Shown in pieces: positions 16,055 to 25,400 of a stretch of 50,116 nucleotides of DNA. How positions within the stretch are numbered: position 1 is the first letter of the stretch; each line of letters begins with the position of its first letter. Made by a program: the position numbers and the translations under genes. A model generated the notes under the pieces. It was not told the origin of the DNA and ran no database searches. It saw nothing but the letters and a program-made list of their open reading frames with translations. Location of the stretch: IMG/VR virus record IMGVR_UViG_3300021136_000014, positions 1 to 50,116 of that record; one strand, 5' to 3'. This DNA is from a virus.

Positions 16055-19000
16055 ATGTCATCAATTAAAAGTAAACAGTTATTATACCCTTTAAGTGGAT
16101 CTTTTACAGGTTCATTTAGTGGATCTTTTTTAGGTAACATAATAGGAACCGCGAGCGTTGCTTCTAATGCGATATCAAGTTCTTATGCCTATACTGCATC
16201 TAGCGCAATAAGTTCAAGTTACGCTTATACCGCGTCTTCTGCAATAATAGCGTCAGCCTCTTTAATAGCGACATCTGCTTCTTACGCATTTACTGCTTCT
16301 AGCACTATTAACGCATTTTCTGCATCATATTCTCAAACTTCATCGTTTGCTAACACTTTTACTGTAGCGGGAACTTTAACAGCTCAAACGTTAGTCGTAA
16401 CAACTATAAGTTCTTCAGTAGAATATAGTAGTGGATCTAATATATTCGGTAATTCTCTTACAAATACACAAGTATTTACAGGATCAGTTAGTATTACTGG
16501 ATCTCTTAGCGTAAATAATATATCTGTACTTCTATCAAATCAAACAAGTTCTATAAGTGTATTATCTGCCTCTTACGCGTATACAGCAAGTTCTGCTATC
16601 AGTTCTAGTTTGTCTCAAACTGCTTCTTATGTTTTAAATGCAGTAAGTAGTTCTTATTCTTATACCGCTTCTAGCGCAATTAGCTCATCATTTGCAAATA
16701 GTTCAAGCGTAACCTATTCAGGTACCGGTTCTTTTACTGGATCTTTTGTTGGAGTATACACTGGAAGTTTATTTGGAACTAGTTCTCAAGCAATATCTAG
16801 TTCTTATGCTTATACAGCATCATCTGCAGTATCAGCTTATACTGCATCTAGTGCTATCTTTGCTTCTGCATCTTTAATAGCAACTTCAGCATCTTATGCT
16901 TTTACTGCTTCAAGTGCTATATCTAGTTCATATGCATCTACGGCGTCTGCTTCAATAATCGCAATATCCTCATCTTATAGTTACACTGCAAGTTCTGCTG
17001 TAAGTTCTTCTTACGTCTTGAATGCTGTGAGTTCTTCTTACGCTTCTACAGCTTCTTATAGTTTATCAGGAAACGGATTTCCATTTTCAGGTTCAGCTGT
17101 TATTACCGGTAGCTTACTTGTATCAAGTAGTTTAGGAGTGACAGGTAGTGTATCTATAAATGGATTCTCTTCTTTCTACGGTAGCATTTCAGGATCTCAA
17201 CCAATTACTAATCCATCTTCCTCTATAGTATTAATCAGCGGCAGTATTCTTCCCAACTCAGGCTCTACATCAGGTGGTAGTTCAGTATTGGTAAATACTG
17301 CGTTATCTGCTTCAGCTAATGGTCAAACGCTAGTAGGATTAGAAATTCTTCCAGCCTATAATACAGGAAGTTTTACTGGTATACTGAAATACGGACTAAA
17401 AGTAGAAGGAATTTATCTTGGACAAGTAACAGCACCTTCTAACTATAATATAGCTATTGGTTCAAATAATAGTAATGGTAACGGATTTACACTTCAAAAC
17501 TTAACATCCGGTGTAAGAAATATTGCAATTGGAGGATACGCTGGTGGACAAATTACTACAGGTACTGATAATACTATAATAGGTTATAACGCAGGTGTTC
17601 AAAGAACATACGCTGGAGCCGGTTCTTCTAACGTTATTGTAGGTAATAACGCTGGTTTTTATGGTCAAGCTAATAATACTGTTGTTATAGGATACAATGC
17701 AATTAATAACTCTAACGTATCAGATGGTGTAGTAGCAATTGGAGCTAATATCACACTTGGATCTGGTGTTGGAGTTGCACAAAATAATATTATTATAGGT
17801 AATAGTGCTTCTACTACTGGTATTTCAGGCGGAAACCAAATAGCAATAGGTGCAAGTGCAGTCGGTTTAGGCGTAAACACAACAGTAATAGGTAATAGTT
17901 CTACTACTACATCAGCAATAAGAGGTAACTTAATTTTAGGATCATTAACAGGTTCTAACTATTTACTAGATTCAGCAGGTACATCAAGACTTCAAGGTCT
18001 TACAGGTTTTAATACAATAAACCCTCCATCATCGGTAGTAGCGACTCCTGTAACATCAAGTGGTAACTTAGCTGACGGTACTTACTACTATAAATTGGTA
18101 TCGATAGACGCTCTTGGAAACACATCGTTACCAAGCGCAGAGGTATCCGCAAGCATATCAGGAAGTAGCGGTTCAGGATCAGTTAACCTTACTTGGACGT
18201 ATCCAAACTATGCTACAGCTATCAGAGTTTATCAAGGTACAAATAGTGGTAGTGAAAATAAGTATTTTACTTCCCCAGGATTTACTTCGTTTACAGATAC
18301 GGGTAGTGCAGGTACAGCGGGGTCGGTACCAACTTCTAATAACACTGTAGTGTCCTATATTAATACTTCCAATCAGTTTATATTAGGAGCTTACGGTACA
18401 GGACAGAACCAAGGCGGTGGGTTTGCGTTCTCTCCTAACGGTACTGCGGGTGGTGTAAATTTTAACACGCAAGGTATTTACGGAAGAATATGGTCAAATC
18501 CTCAAGGAACAGTACAAAACACATACGATCAACCTAGTTCTGTTGGATTTGTAGCAATTTTTGCAGGAGGTTCTGTTTGGTACGGTACGATGAATAGCAA
18601 TGGTGGTGCTGTAAAATACAACGCAAGCATAACCGGAGCAAACAAAGACCATATCTGGTATACTAACTTTAACGAGCAGATGCGTTTATTCTCTTCCACA
18701 GGAAACTTAGGAGTAGGAGTAGGTGGTAGTGATGCAGGTTATAGATTAGATGTAAACGGAACAGCAAGAATACAAGCAGGATTAATAGTATCAGGGTCTA
18801 CAACTTTAACTGGCTCATTTAATCTAATAGGTAACGAAATAATTAGCGGTAGCTCTACTGCAACCGGTGGATACACAGGATCTTTATTCGGTACTGCATC
18901 GCAAGCAACTTCTGCTAGTTACGCTTATACGGCTAGCTCGGCAATTAACGCTTCTTCTTCGTTGACCGCTATTTCTGCATCTTACGCTGCGAACAGTACA

Positions 19001-20422
19001 ACTGCATCTTATGCATTAACTGCTTCTTATTTAAATCCTTTATCACAAAGCGTAATCATAACAGGATCTATAACAGGATCAGGTGATATGCTGTTAGGAG
19101 GTTCATTAGGTATAGGTAGTACAAGTTTGACAGGGTATAATTTACATATTGGGAAAAATATAACAGGAGCAGTTACGGCTTATGGCATAATGCAAGATGG
19201 TGTAATACAATCAGATGTAACTACAATATTTTATTTTAATAGAACATTAGCGCAAACGCAAGCTGCTGCATTTACACTGCCTAATTTAACTCACTATTTT
19301 GCTTCACAAGGAACATTTGGCGCAGGTAGTACAGTAACTAACCAAACAGGATTTCACGTTGCCAGCACTTTATCAGGTGCAACAACTAACTATGGTTTTA
19401 GAGGCCAACTAGCATCTTCAGGTTCTAACAACTATAACTTATACATGGATGGTACTGCTCCAAACTACTTAGCAGGTTCATTAGGTATTGGTTATAATGG
19501 TGCTGCTTTACCTTACAACAACCTATTTATCTCTAAAAATTTAGGCGGTAGTATAGATTCAGTTCACGTTAACGTTAACGGTGTTATCCAATCAGACGTT
19601 ACTAACTCAGCGATATATTATCGTTCAAGTGTTTCTACAGCGGCTGCTTCATTTACTTTAACGACATTGCAACATTATATAGCAAACCAAGGTACAATTG
19701 GTGCCGGTAGTGTTGTTACAAACCAATACGGATTTACAGCAGCAAATACACTTTCAGGTGCAACTAACAACTATGGTTTCTATGGTAACTTAGCAACAAG
19801 TGGTTCTGCAAACTGGAACTTGTACATGAATGGTACTGCACCTAACTACTTAGCAGGATCTACAACCATAGCGAACAATTTAAATATCACCGGTTCCCTA
19901 TTAACAACAGGTTCATTTACCTTAATAGGTAATCAGATAATATCAGGTAGCTCAACAGCAACCTTAGGATACACAGGTTCATTATTAGGAACTGCATCAT
20001 ATGCCGCACAAACACTAACAGCATCATATGCTAACAATGCAACTACTTCATCTTATGCAGTAGTAGCTACTACAGCATCATATGCTCAAATATTTAATAT
20101 AGGTGGTGCTCAAATGCAATATGCTACTGCTACAAACCCAGGTAATACTAACACAAACATATTTACTACAGCTACTGGCTCATTTACATCAGCATTCTAC
20201 AACTATACTGTGTATAGTGGTTCAAATGCTAGATCAGGCCACATAATGGCTGTATGGACTCCTAATACATCTCCAAGCTATACTGAATATTCAACAGTTG
20301 ATATAGGCTCTACATTAGCAGTAACAGCATCATTTGCTATAGTAACAGGAGCAGCACAATTTAATATTACAGTCAATACAACTGGTACTTGGGCTATTAA
20401 AGGTACCGTAACTTATATCTAA
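16055..20422 (+). CDS. Giant Ser/Ala/Thr-rich repeat tail fibre or adhesin
   Basis: This 1455-residue protein is probably a long fibre or host-binding adhesin. Residues about 38-345 are built of repeats around SSSYAYTASSAI and GSLFGTSSQAI. Residues about 465-635 are IAIG/VIG/IIG repeats (NIAIGGYAGG, VIGYNA, IIGNSAS) like the beta-roll heads of YadA-type trimeric adhesins. About 655-755 is a fibronectin/Ig-like domain (DGTYYYKLVSIDALGNTSLP). About 880-905 has NLGVG...GYRLDVNG, a common element in fibres. Two related 125-residue modules follow (1018-1142, 1143-1269), then a beta-rich tip (about 1350-1455). It directly follows gp15 and precedes a sugar-modification island. Trimeric assembly and host binding are inference; no chaperone or intramolecular protease domain is evident. 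Confidence 0.8.
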   Translation: MSSIKSKQLLYPLSGSFTGSFSGSFLGNIIGTASVASNAISSSYAYTASSAISSSYAYTASSAIIASASLIATSASYAFTASSTINAFSASYSQTSSFANTFTVAGTLTAQTLVVTTISSSVEYSSGSNIFGNSLTNTQVFTGSVSITGSLSVNNISVLLSNQTSSISVLSASYAYTASSAISSSLSQTASYVLNAVSSSYSYTASSAISSSFANSSSVTYSGTGSFTGSFVGVYTGSLFGTSSQAISSSYAYTASSAVSAYTASSAIFASASLIATSASYAFTASSAISSSYASTASASIIAISSSYSYTASSAVSSSYVLNAVSSSYASTASYSLSGNGFPFSGSAVITGSLLVSSSLGVTGSVSINGFSSFYGSISGSQPITNPSSSIVLISGSILPNSGSTSGGSSVLVNTALSASANGQTLVGLEILPAYNTGSFTGILKYGLKVEGIYLGQVTAPSNYNIAIGSNNSNGNGFTLQNLTSGVRNIAIGGYAGGQITTGTDNTIIGYNAGVQRTYAGAGSSNVIVGNNAGFYGQANNTVVIGYNAINNSNVSDGVVAIGANITLGSGVGVAQNNIIIGNSASTTGISGGNQIAIGASAVGLGVNTTVIGNSSTTTSAIRGNLILGSLTGSNYLLDSAGTSRLQGLTGFNTINPPSSVVATPVTSSGNLADGTYYYKLVSIDALGNTSLPSAEVSASISGSSGSGSVNLTWTYPNYATAIRVYQGTNSGSENKYFTSPGFTSFTDTGSAGTAGSVPTSNNTVVSYINTSNQFILGAYGTGQNQGGGFAFSPNGTAGGVNFNTQGIYGRIWSNPQGTVQNTYDQPSSVGFVAIFAGGSVWYGTMNSNGGAVKYNASITGANKDHIWYTNFNEQMRLFSSTGNLGVGVGGSDAGYRLDVNGTARIQAGLIVSGSTTLTGSFNLIGNEIISGSSTATGGYTGSLFGTASQATSASYAYTASSAINASSSLTAISASYAANSTTASYALTASYLNPLSQSVIITGSITGSGDMLLGGSLGIGSTSLTGYNLHIGKNITGAVTAYGIMQDGVIQSDVTTIFYFNRTLAQTQAAAFTLPNLTHYFASQGTFGAGSTVTNQTGFHVASTLSGATTNYGFRGQLASSGSNNYNLYMDGTAPNYLAGSLGIGYNGAALPYNNLFISKNLGGSIDSVHVNVNGVIQSDVTNSAIYYRSSVSTAAASFTLTTLQHYIANQGTIGAGSVVTNQYGFTAANTLSGATNNYGFYGNLATSGSANWNLYMNGTAPNYLAGSTTIANNLNITGSLLTTGSFTLIGNQIISGSSTATLGYTGSLLGTASYAAQTLTASYANNATTSSYAVVATTASYAQIFNIGGAQMQYATATNPGNTNTNIFTTATGSFTSAFYNYTVYSGSNARSGHIMAVWTPNTSPSYTEYSTVDIGSTLAVTASFAIVTGAAQFNITVNTTGTWAIKGTVTYI
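16172..16243 (+). repeat. Tandem identical peptide repeat with scrambled codons
   Basis: Two adjacent 12-codon units (16172-16207 and 16208-16243) both encode ISSSYAYTASSA, but 8 of the 12 codons differ synonymously, including Ser switches between the TCN and AGY families. Similar units recur through about 17070 and in the second fibre gene. Confidence 0.9.
19106..19861 (+). repeat. Two tandem about 125-residue fibre modules
   Basis: Copy 1 (19106-19480) and copy 2 (19481-19861) share the order LGIG, VIQSDVT, NLTHYFASQGTFGAGS/TLQHYIANQGTIGAGS, TLSGAT, NYGF and NLYM.GTAPNYLAGS. They diverge in their first 40 residues. They look like an internal duplication of a fibre domain. Confidence 0.85.
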
Positions 20423-20433
20423 AACATAAAAAT

Positions 20434-20607
20434 ATGTATCAAGTACAAATGCAATTTATTCCAGGAAATGATTCAATTTGGGTATTTCAACTAACCCCAA
20501 ATGACCATATTTATCAATACAATAATGAAGTTGATGCTCAAATGCAATCAGATGCTTTACAAGCAGCCGATACAACAGGAAGACAGTATCGTGTGATATT
20601 TATGTAA
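20434..20607 (+). CDS. Small protein between the two fibre genes, 57 residues
   Basis: This short frame starts 11 bases after the giant fibre gene and encodes MYQVQMQFIPGNDSIWVFQL followed by TPNDHIYQYNNEVDAQMQSD and ending GRQYRVIFM. It reads like a complete small alpha/beta protein with normal codon use for the region, and no larger frame competes. Small genes behind fibre genes are often assembly factors, but no such family is recognised here. A 44-base gap containing ACCTTAGGGACAGTGAACTG follows before the second fibre gene. Confidence 0.6.
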   Translation: MYQVQMQFIPGNDSIWVFQLTPNDHIYQYNNEVDAQMQSDALQAADTTGRQYRVIFM

Positions 20608-20651
20608 GTAAAACCCCCACCTTAGGGACAGTGAACTGAGGTAAAATATAA

Positions 20652-22484
20652 ATGGCAAACGAATTTGTAGCGCGTAATGGCGTCATTGCACTTAATAACT
20701 CACAAATAACAGGTTCTCTATCAGTATCTAATGGTATAACAGGGTCTTTATTTGGAACTAGTTCCCAATCTATTTCCAGTTCTTATGCTTATACAGCTTC
20801 ATCTGCAACTAATGCATTTAATGCTATCACAGCTTCTTATGCTTTAAGTGGTGGATCAACAGGAGCTCCTACATTTCCTTATACTGGTAGTGCAATTATT
20901 TCAGGTAGTTTAAATATAACCGGTTCTTTAAATGCTCCAAATATTACTGGATCTTTATTTGGAACATCATCTCAAGCTATCTCTGCTTCTTATGCATACA
21001 CAGCTAGCTCAGCTATTAGTTCATCATTTAGTATTACTTCAAGTATTACTTATTCTGGAACAGGTTCATTTACAGGATCTTTTATAGGTATCCATACAGG
21101 TTCTTTATTTGGAACTGCATCACAAGCTATTACTGCTTCATTAGCATTAACTGCGAGTTATTTATTAGGATCAATAACATCTGCATCATATGCATACACT
21201 GCATCATCTGCAACAAATGCATTCAATGCTGTTACAGCTTCTTACGCATTAGCTGGAGGTAGTGGAGCAAATCCGTTTCCTTATACTGGAAACGCAGTAA
21301 TTACTGGAAGTTTAACAGTATATACAGGAAGTCTTGTATTATTATCTTCTCAATCTGGAATATTATTCAATCAGACTCTATCTCAGTCATTAACTCCTGC
21401 CTCTTCATCAGTTATTTACGGAGTGAATATAACACCTACTTTTGTAAATAGTACAGGTTCTCAGACTCAAACTGCTTTAAGAGTTCAGGCTACATTTACC
21501 GGATCTTTTACAGGATCTGCAACAACAAATAGAATAGTTGATTTTGGAGCAACTTCAGTAGGATCACAATTTACAGTTACAGATCAAACATCAGGATCTA
21601 TTTATATGGTCAATGATGTATCTGGTTTACCTATCATAGAAGCAAAATCAGATTGGACAGTTAATATATGGAACTATCCAAACATAATATTACAAAAAAC
21701 AGGAAGTTTAATAAATATAAGTGGGTCATTAATTGTAACTGGTAGTACAATTACTACAAATGGTGCTACTTTTAATGGTATATTTACTGGTAGTTATGCA
21801 GATGGAACTGTAGTTGATTATAATCCATCATTAGGTCAAGGTAGATTTTTTGTTGGTGCATTAGATAATATTGGTTTTTATAATGGATATGGAGCAACGA
21901 CATCCTCTTTAATGTTTATGTCTGCATCAGGCCTAATATCAGCGTCTTTATTTAGTGGATCATTTATAGGAATTTATACTGGAAGTTTATTTGGAACTGC
22001 ATCACAAGCGGTATCTGCTTCTTATTCTTATACTGCATCTAGTGCGATATCTAGTTCTTATTCTATAACTTCATCATTTTCAAATGGATTTAGAGTATCA
22101 GGTTCAACAAGTTTATCAGGATCATTAGGTGTTTCAGGATCATTATATATACAAAGCAAAATTCCCACTATCATAACTGGTAGTGGAGCTGGGCCAACTG
22201 CACCAATATCTATTACTGGATCTTCTAATGCAGGAATATTTAACTTTAGAACTGGTGCAACTCCTGTGGCATCTAGCATTATTGCAACCGTAACTTATCC
22301 AACGACATTTCCAATAGGATCATCTATAATATTATATCCTGCAAACTCAGGCTCTTCTTTATTGAATACTGGATCAATTCCGTATGCTACTGGAAGTACT
22401 ACTGGATTCACTGTATTTTCTTCAACAACAGCATTAATAGCCTCAGCTTCATATGCATGGAATTATATAGTAATGGGATTCTAA
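20652..22484 (+). CDS. Second Ser/Thr/Ala-rich repeat fibre protein
   Basis: The 610-residue protein is a shorter relative of the preceding fibre. It starts MANEFVARNGVIALNNSQIT, an N-terminus often seen on phage fibre or needle proteins that attach to the virion. It contains repeated GSLFGTSSQ(A/S)ISxSYAYTASSA units (about residues 30-70, 100-125, 150-170 and 440-475). It has a beta-rich middle, about 215-420 (YGVNITPTFVNSTGSQTQTA; FNGIFTGSYADGTVVDYNPS). A C-terminal domain follows, about 495-610, ending SASYAWNYIVMGF. It has no YadA-like head or tandem modules. It is followed by two LamG-like genes. Confidence 0.78.
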   Translation: MANEFVARNGVIALNNSQITGSLSVSNGITGSLFGTSSQSISSSYAYTASSATNAFNAITASYALSGGSTGAPTFPYTGSAIISGSLNITGSLNAPNITGSLFGTSSQAISASYAYTASSAISSSFSITSSITYSGTGSFTGSFIGIHTGSLFGTASQAITASLALTASYLLGSITSASYAYTASSATNAFNAVTASYALAGGSGANPFPYTGNAVITGSLTVYTGSLVLLSSQSGILFNQTLSQSLTPASSSVIYGVNITPTFVNSTGSQTQTALRVQATFTGSFTGSATTNRIVDFGATSVGSQFTVTDQTSGSIYMVNDVSGLPIIEAKSDWTVNIWNYPNIILQKTGSLINISGSLIVTGSTITTNGATFNGIFTGSYADGTVVDYNPSLGQGRFFVGALDNIGFYNGYGATTSSLMFMSASGLISASLFSGSFIGIYTGSLFGTASQAVSASYSYTASSAISSSYSITSSFSNGFRVSGSTSLSGSLGVSGSLYIQSKIPTIITGSGAGPTAPISITGSSNAGIFNFRTGATPVASSIIATVTYPTTFPIGSSIILYPANSGSSLLNTGSIPYATGSTTGFTVFSSTTALIASASYAWNYIVMGF

Positions 22485-22497
22485 AAATAATAGTTTT

Positions 22498-23256
22498 ATG
22501 TCAATATATAAAAATGCACCACCAATAGTAACAAATGGATTAGTATTTTATTTAGATGCAGCTAATTCAATTAGTTATATAAGCGGTTCATCCAATTGGA
22601 TAGATTTAGTAAATGGAATTGGTGCCGGAAGTTTACTTACTTTTAAATACGATCCTTCATATGGAGGGTCTATAGTTGGGAATGGAGCAAATACTCCTGC
22701 TGGGTTTTCTCCTTCAGCTTCAATTAATAATTTAATGCAAAATGCATCTAGTTATTGTGGTTGGTTTAATGTATCTGCTAATACTCCATTTACATTTTAC
22801 TATAAATCAAACAATAATGAAAGTCAAGGTGGATATATAACTTTATTTGATTACTATTCCGCTGCTCCATTCTCAGGAAGTTACGGAAGTGGACTACACG
22901 TTGAAACATATGGTACTAGACAAGTTTATTGGGTATCTAGTTCTATGCCTGTTAATTCATGGTTTAATTTTGTTGTTACTTATGATGGAAATTCCAACAA
23001 TACAGCAGGTACACACATATATATAAATGGAGTTGAAAACAAACAAGTAACGGTAAATCAGAATGGTACACAATCTCCAACAGATGATTCTGCTCAAAAT
23101 ATGTATATAGGAGGTAGCTATGGCCAAGCAACAGATTCAGTAGGAGGTAAGTTATCTGGAAGTTTAAGTATAGTTCAACTCTATAATAGACAATTATCTC
23201 AGGCAGAAGTATTACAAAACTACAACGCACAAAAATCACGCTTTAATTTAACATAA
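22498..23256 (+). CDS. LamG/concanavalin A-like lectin-fold tail protein
   Basis: The 252-residue protein has the laminin-G-like layout: an opening IVTNGLVFYLDAANSISY, the central strand VNSWFNFVVTYDGNSNNTAG, THIYINGVENKQV, and the closing GSLSIVQLYNRQLSQAEVLQ NYNAQ. Such jelly-roll domains bind sugars or proteins and are common in phage tail tips. There is no signal peptide. It is probably a receptor-binding or decoration protein. It overlaps its paralogue downstream by one base (TAATG), showing they are co-translated. Confidence 0.8.
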   Translation: MSIYKNAPPIVTNGLVFYLDAANSISYISGSSNWIDLVNGIGAGSLLTFKYDPSYGGSIVGNGANTPAGFSPSASINNLMQNASSYCGWFNVSANTPFTFYYKSNNNESQGGYITLFDYYSAAPFSGSYGSGLHVETYGTRQVYWVSSSMPVNSWFNFVVTYDGNSNNTAGTHIYINGVENKQVTVNQNGTQSPTDDSAQNMYIGGSYGQATDSVGGKLSGSLSIVQLYNRQLSQAEVLQNYNAQKSRFNLT

Positions 23257-24089
23257 TGGGAGTAACAACACAAAATTCATATTACGTTTCACCACCAATA
23301 GTAACAAATGGATTAGTATTATATTTGGATGTAAGTAACAATAAATGTTATATATCAGGTAGTTCAAATATGTCTAATTTAGTAAACGCATCAACTATAA
23401 CTCAAATTAGCGGTAGTTTAACATATAATAATAATAATGCTGCTAGTTCGTTATATATGAATGGTGTGTCGCAATCTATAATGATTAGTTGTAGCGAAGC
23501 TAGTATGAATAATATGACTGAAACCTATGGATCATTTACTTATTCTTTATGGTTTCAACTTGCTTCAACAGGTTCAAATCAACCTATAGTATTTTTTACT
23601 AAAGGAATATCTGCTAATGGCGCAGGTCAATTTTTAATAATACGAAATGATGTTGGTTCATATCCTGCTAATATATCTATGGTAGTATCTAAATCGGGTA
23701 ATGGTATAGAACATTCAATATCCGCTAGTTATATTAATACAGGCAATACATGGAATAATTTAGTAGCTAGTTATAATGGTGGAATTATGCAAAGTACAGC
23801 GGTATCAGCATCATCTGTTCATTTATATGTAAATGGAATTGAATATGGACAAACATCCGGTTCTAGTGTTCGATTTTATAATTCTGATACTAGTAATAGA
23901 GGAGATGATTCTACAAGTAATACATATTTTGGTTATGAACCTAATACTGAGTATGTTTATATTACTAGCTACCCATCGTATTATTCAGCGTATACTTTAG
24001 GGATGGCTATGGTATACAAAAGGACATTATCTCAAGCAGAAGTACAGCAAAATTTTCAAGCTCAAAAAACAAGGTTTGGATTAATTTAA
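23256..24089 (+). CDS. LamG-like tail protein, paralogue of the preceding gene
   Basis: This protein has 277 residues and the same framework as its neighbour: PPIVTNGLVLYLDVSNNKCY at the start, NTWNNLVASYNGGIMQSTAV, VHLYVNGIEYGQTSG, and the closing MAMVYKRTLSQAEVQQNFQA followed by QKTRFGLI. The outer strands are conserved while the loops between them differ strongly, the pattern expected of duplicated binding domains that have diverged in specificity. It is the last gene before a 54-base gap with two promoter-like boxes and the sugar island. Confidence 0.8.
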   Translation: MGVTTQNSYYVSPPIVTNGLVLYLDVSNNKCYISGSSNMSNLVNASTITQISGSLTYNNNNAASSLYMNGVSQSIMISCSEASMNNMTETYGSFTYSLWFQLASTGSNQPIVFFTKGISANGAGQFLIIRNDVGSYPANISMVVSKSGNGIEHSISASYINTGNTWNNLVASYNGGIMQSTAVSASSVHLYVNGIEYGQTSGSSVRFYNSDTSNRGDDSTSNTYFGYEPNTEYVYITSYPSYYSAYTLGMAMVYKRTLSQAEVQQNFQAQKTRFGLI

Positions 24090-24101
24090 ATACCTATAAG
24101 A

Positions 24102-24127
24102 TATTTATTAAAGTATAGATATTTATA
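24102..24127 (+). promoter_or_regulatory. Two candidate late promoter boxes before the sugar island
   Basis: TATTTATT (24102-24109) and TATTTATA (24120-24127) stand 18 bases apart in the 54-base gap. The second is 16 bases before the ATG at 24144. From here to 34414 the genes overlap or nearly touch, so these boxes probably drive the whole island. Confidence 0.6.
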
Positions 24128-24143
24128 GATATATTAAACTGTT

Positions 24144-25400
24144 ATGAGTAAAATATTTATTTCTATAGCGAGCTACAGAGATCCTGAATTATTACCTACA
24201 ATAAAGGACTGCATAGCAAACGCTAAATATCCTGAAAATTTAATATTCGCCATTGCATGGCAACATTCTCTTGAAGACGAATGGGATACTTTAAAAGAAT
24301 TTAAAGATGATCCTAGATTTAGAATTACTGATATTAACTATGAAGATTCTGAAGGTGTTTGTTGGGCAAGAAATTTAATACAGCAAGACTATAAAGGAGA
24401 GGATTATTATTTTCAATTAGATTCCCATCACAGATTTATTAAACACTGGGATACAGAATTAATTGATATGATCCACTATCTTCAGTGTAAAGGTCATTAC
24501 AAACCAATTCTATCAACCTATTTACCATCATATTTTCCAGATAAAGATCCTGAAGATAGAATTCAAGATGTGTGGATGCTTAACATAGATAGATTTATGC
24601 CACAGGGCGCTGTTTTTTTAAGACCTCAAGGTTTGGATGGTTGGAGAGATTTAAAAGAGCCTGTTTTATCTAGATTTTTGTCTGCGCATTTTATATTCAC
24701 AATTGGAAAATTTGTAGAAGAAGTTCCTTATGACCCTAACTTTTATTTTCATGGAGAAGAAACTTCTTTAGCTGCTAGAGCATACACCTATGGATACGAT
24801 TTATTCAATCCGCATAAAGTTTACGCTTGGCATGAATACACACGCGAAGGAAAGAAAAAACATTGGGATGACAATTCAGAATGGGCAGAAAAAGATAATA
24901 AATCTTATAGTCGTTTTAGAAAATTATTTGAAATGGATCCTGGGTGTGGTCCATGTACTAGAAAGACTTTACAACCTTACGTATTTGGTCCTAATAGAAC
25001 TTTAGAGGATTACGAAAAATACGCAGGTCTAAAATTTAAAACAAGACAGATCCACAAGCACACACTAACTCACAAACCACCTCCAACTATTGGAGATTAT
25101 GAAGAAGGTTTGTGCAGTAAACAAAAAATTTGTATAGACGTTTATAAAGGAAGTTTAACAGAAACTGATTATAATACATTTGCAGTCGCAACATTGGACG
25201 AAAATGGAAACGATCTATACAGGCAAGATTGTGATAAAGATGAAATTAAAAGATTGATGGAAGAAATTCCTGAGGATCAATTTATACACATTTGGAGGGA
25301 TTATGAAGATACAAAAGCTCCACACAGTTGGAGAGTTTGGCCGCACAGTGAATCAAAAGGATGGATGGACGTAATACAACAAGTTATAACCTATGAATAA
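24144..25400 (+). CDS. GlcNAc-transferase-like glycosyltransferase (Skp1 type)
   Basis: The 418-residue protein fits the GT-A family that includes the Skp1 hydroxyproline GlcNAc transferase (Pfam GlcNAc). The nucleotide-binding start IFISIASYRDPELLPTIKDC (3-22), the metal-binding QLDSHHRF (about 91-98), and HGEETSLAARAYTYGYDLFN with PHK and AWHEYTRE (about 200-235) are family hallmarks. The last 100 residues look like an added beta domain (ICIDVYKGSLTETDYNTFAV). It overlaps the next gene by 8 bases. Substrate is unknown; position suggests virion or host-surface glycans. Confidence 0.85.
   Translation: MSKIFISIASYRDPELLPTIKDCIANAKYPENLIFAIAWQHSLEDEWDTLKEFKDDPRFRITDINYEDSEGVCWARNLIQQDYKGEDYYFQLDSHHRFIKHWDTELIDMIHYLQCKGHYKPILSTYLPSYFPDKDPEDRIQDVWMLNIDRFMPQGAVFLRPQGLDGWRDLKEPVLSRFLSAHFIFTIGKFVEEVPYDPNFYFHGEETSLAARAYTYGYDLFNPHKVYAWHEYTREGKKKHWDDNSEWAEKDNKSYSRFRKLFEMDPGCGPCTRKTLQPYVFGPNRTLEDYEKYAGLKFKTRQIHKHTLTHKPPPTIGDYEEGLCSKQKICIDVYKGSLTETDYNTFAVATLDENGNDLYRQDCDKDEIKRLMEEIPEDQFIHIWRDYEDTKAPHSWRVWPHSESKGWMDVIQQVITYE

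Noticed and set aside
16172-17070. CRISPR-like array or tandem DNA repeats
   Set aside because: Repetition is at the peptide level. The DNA units are diverged and lack constant repeats with regular spacers.
18114-18350. 78-residue frame inside the giant fibre gene
   Set aside because: It is an alternative frame of repeat-rich sequence with no start signal or independent support.
16055-20422. Diversity-generating retroelement acting on the fibres
   Set aside because: No reverse transcriptase gene or template repeat was seen in the window.
20608-20651. Riboswitch or terminator between fibre genes
   Set aside because: ACCTTA and TGAGGT can pair with one wobble, but the stem is short and no T run follows. 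Not enough to call.
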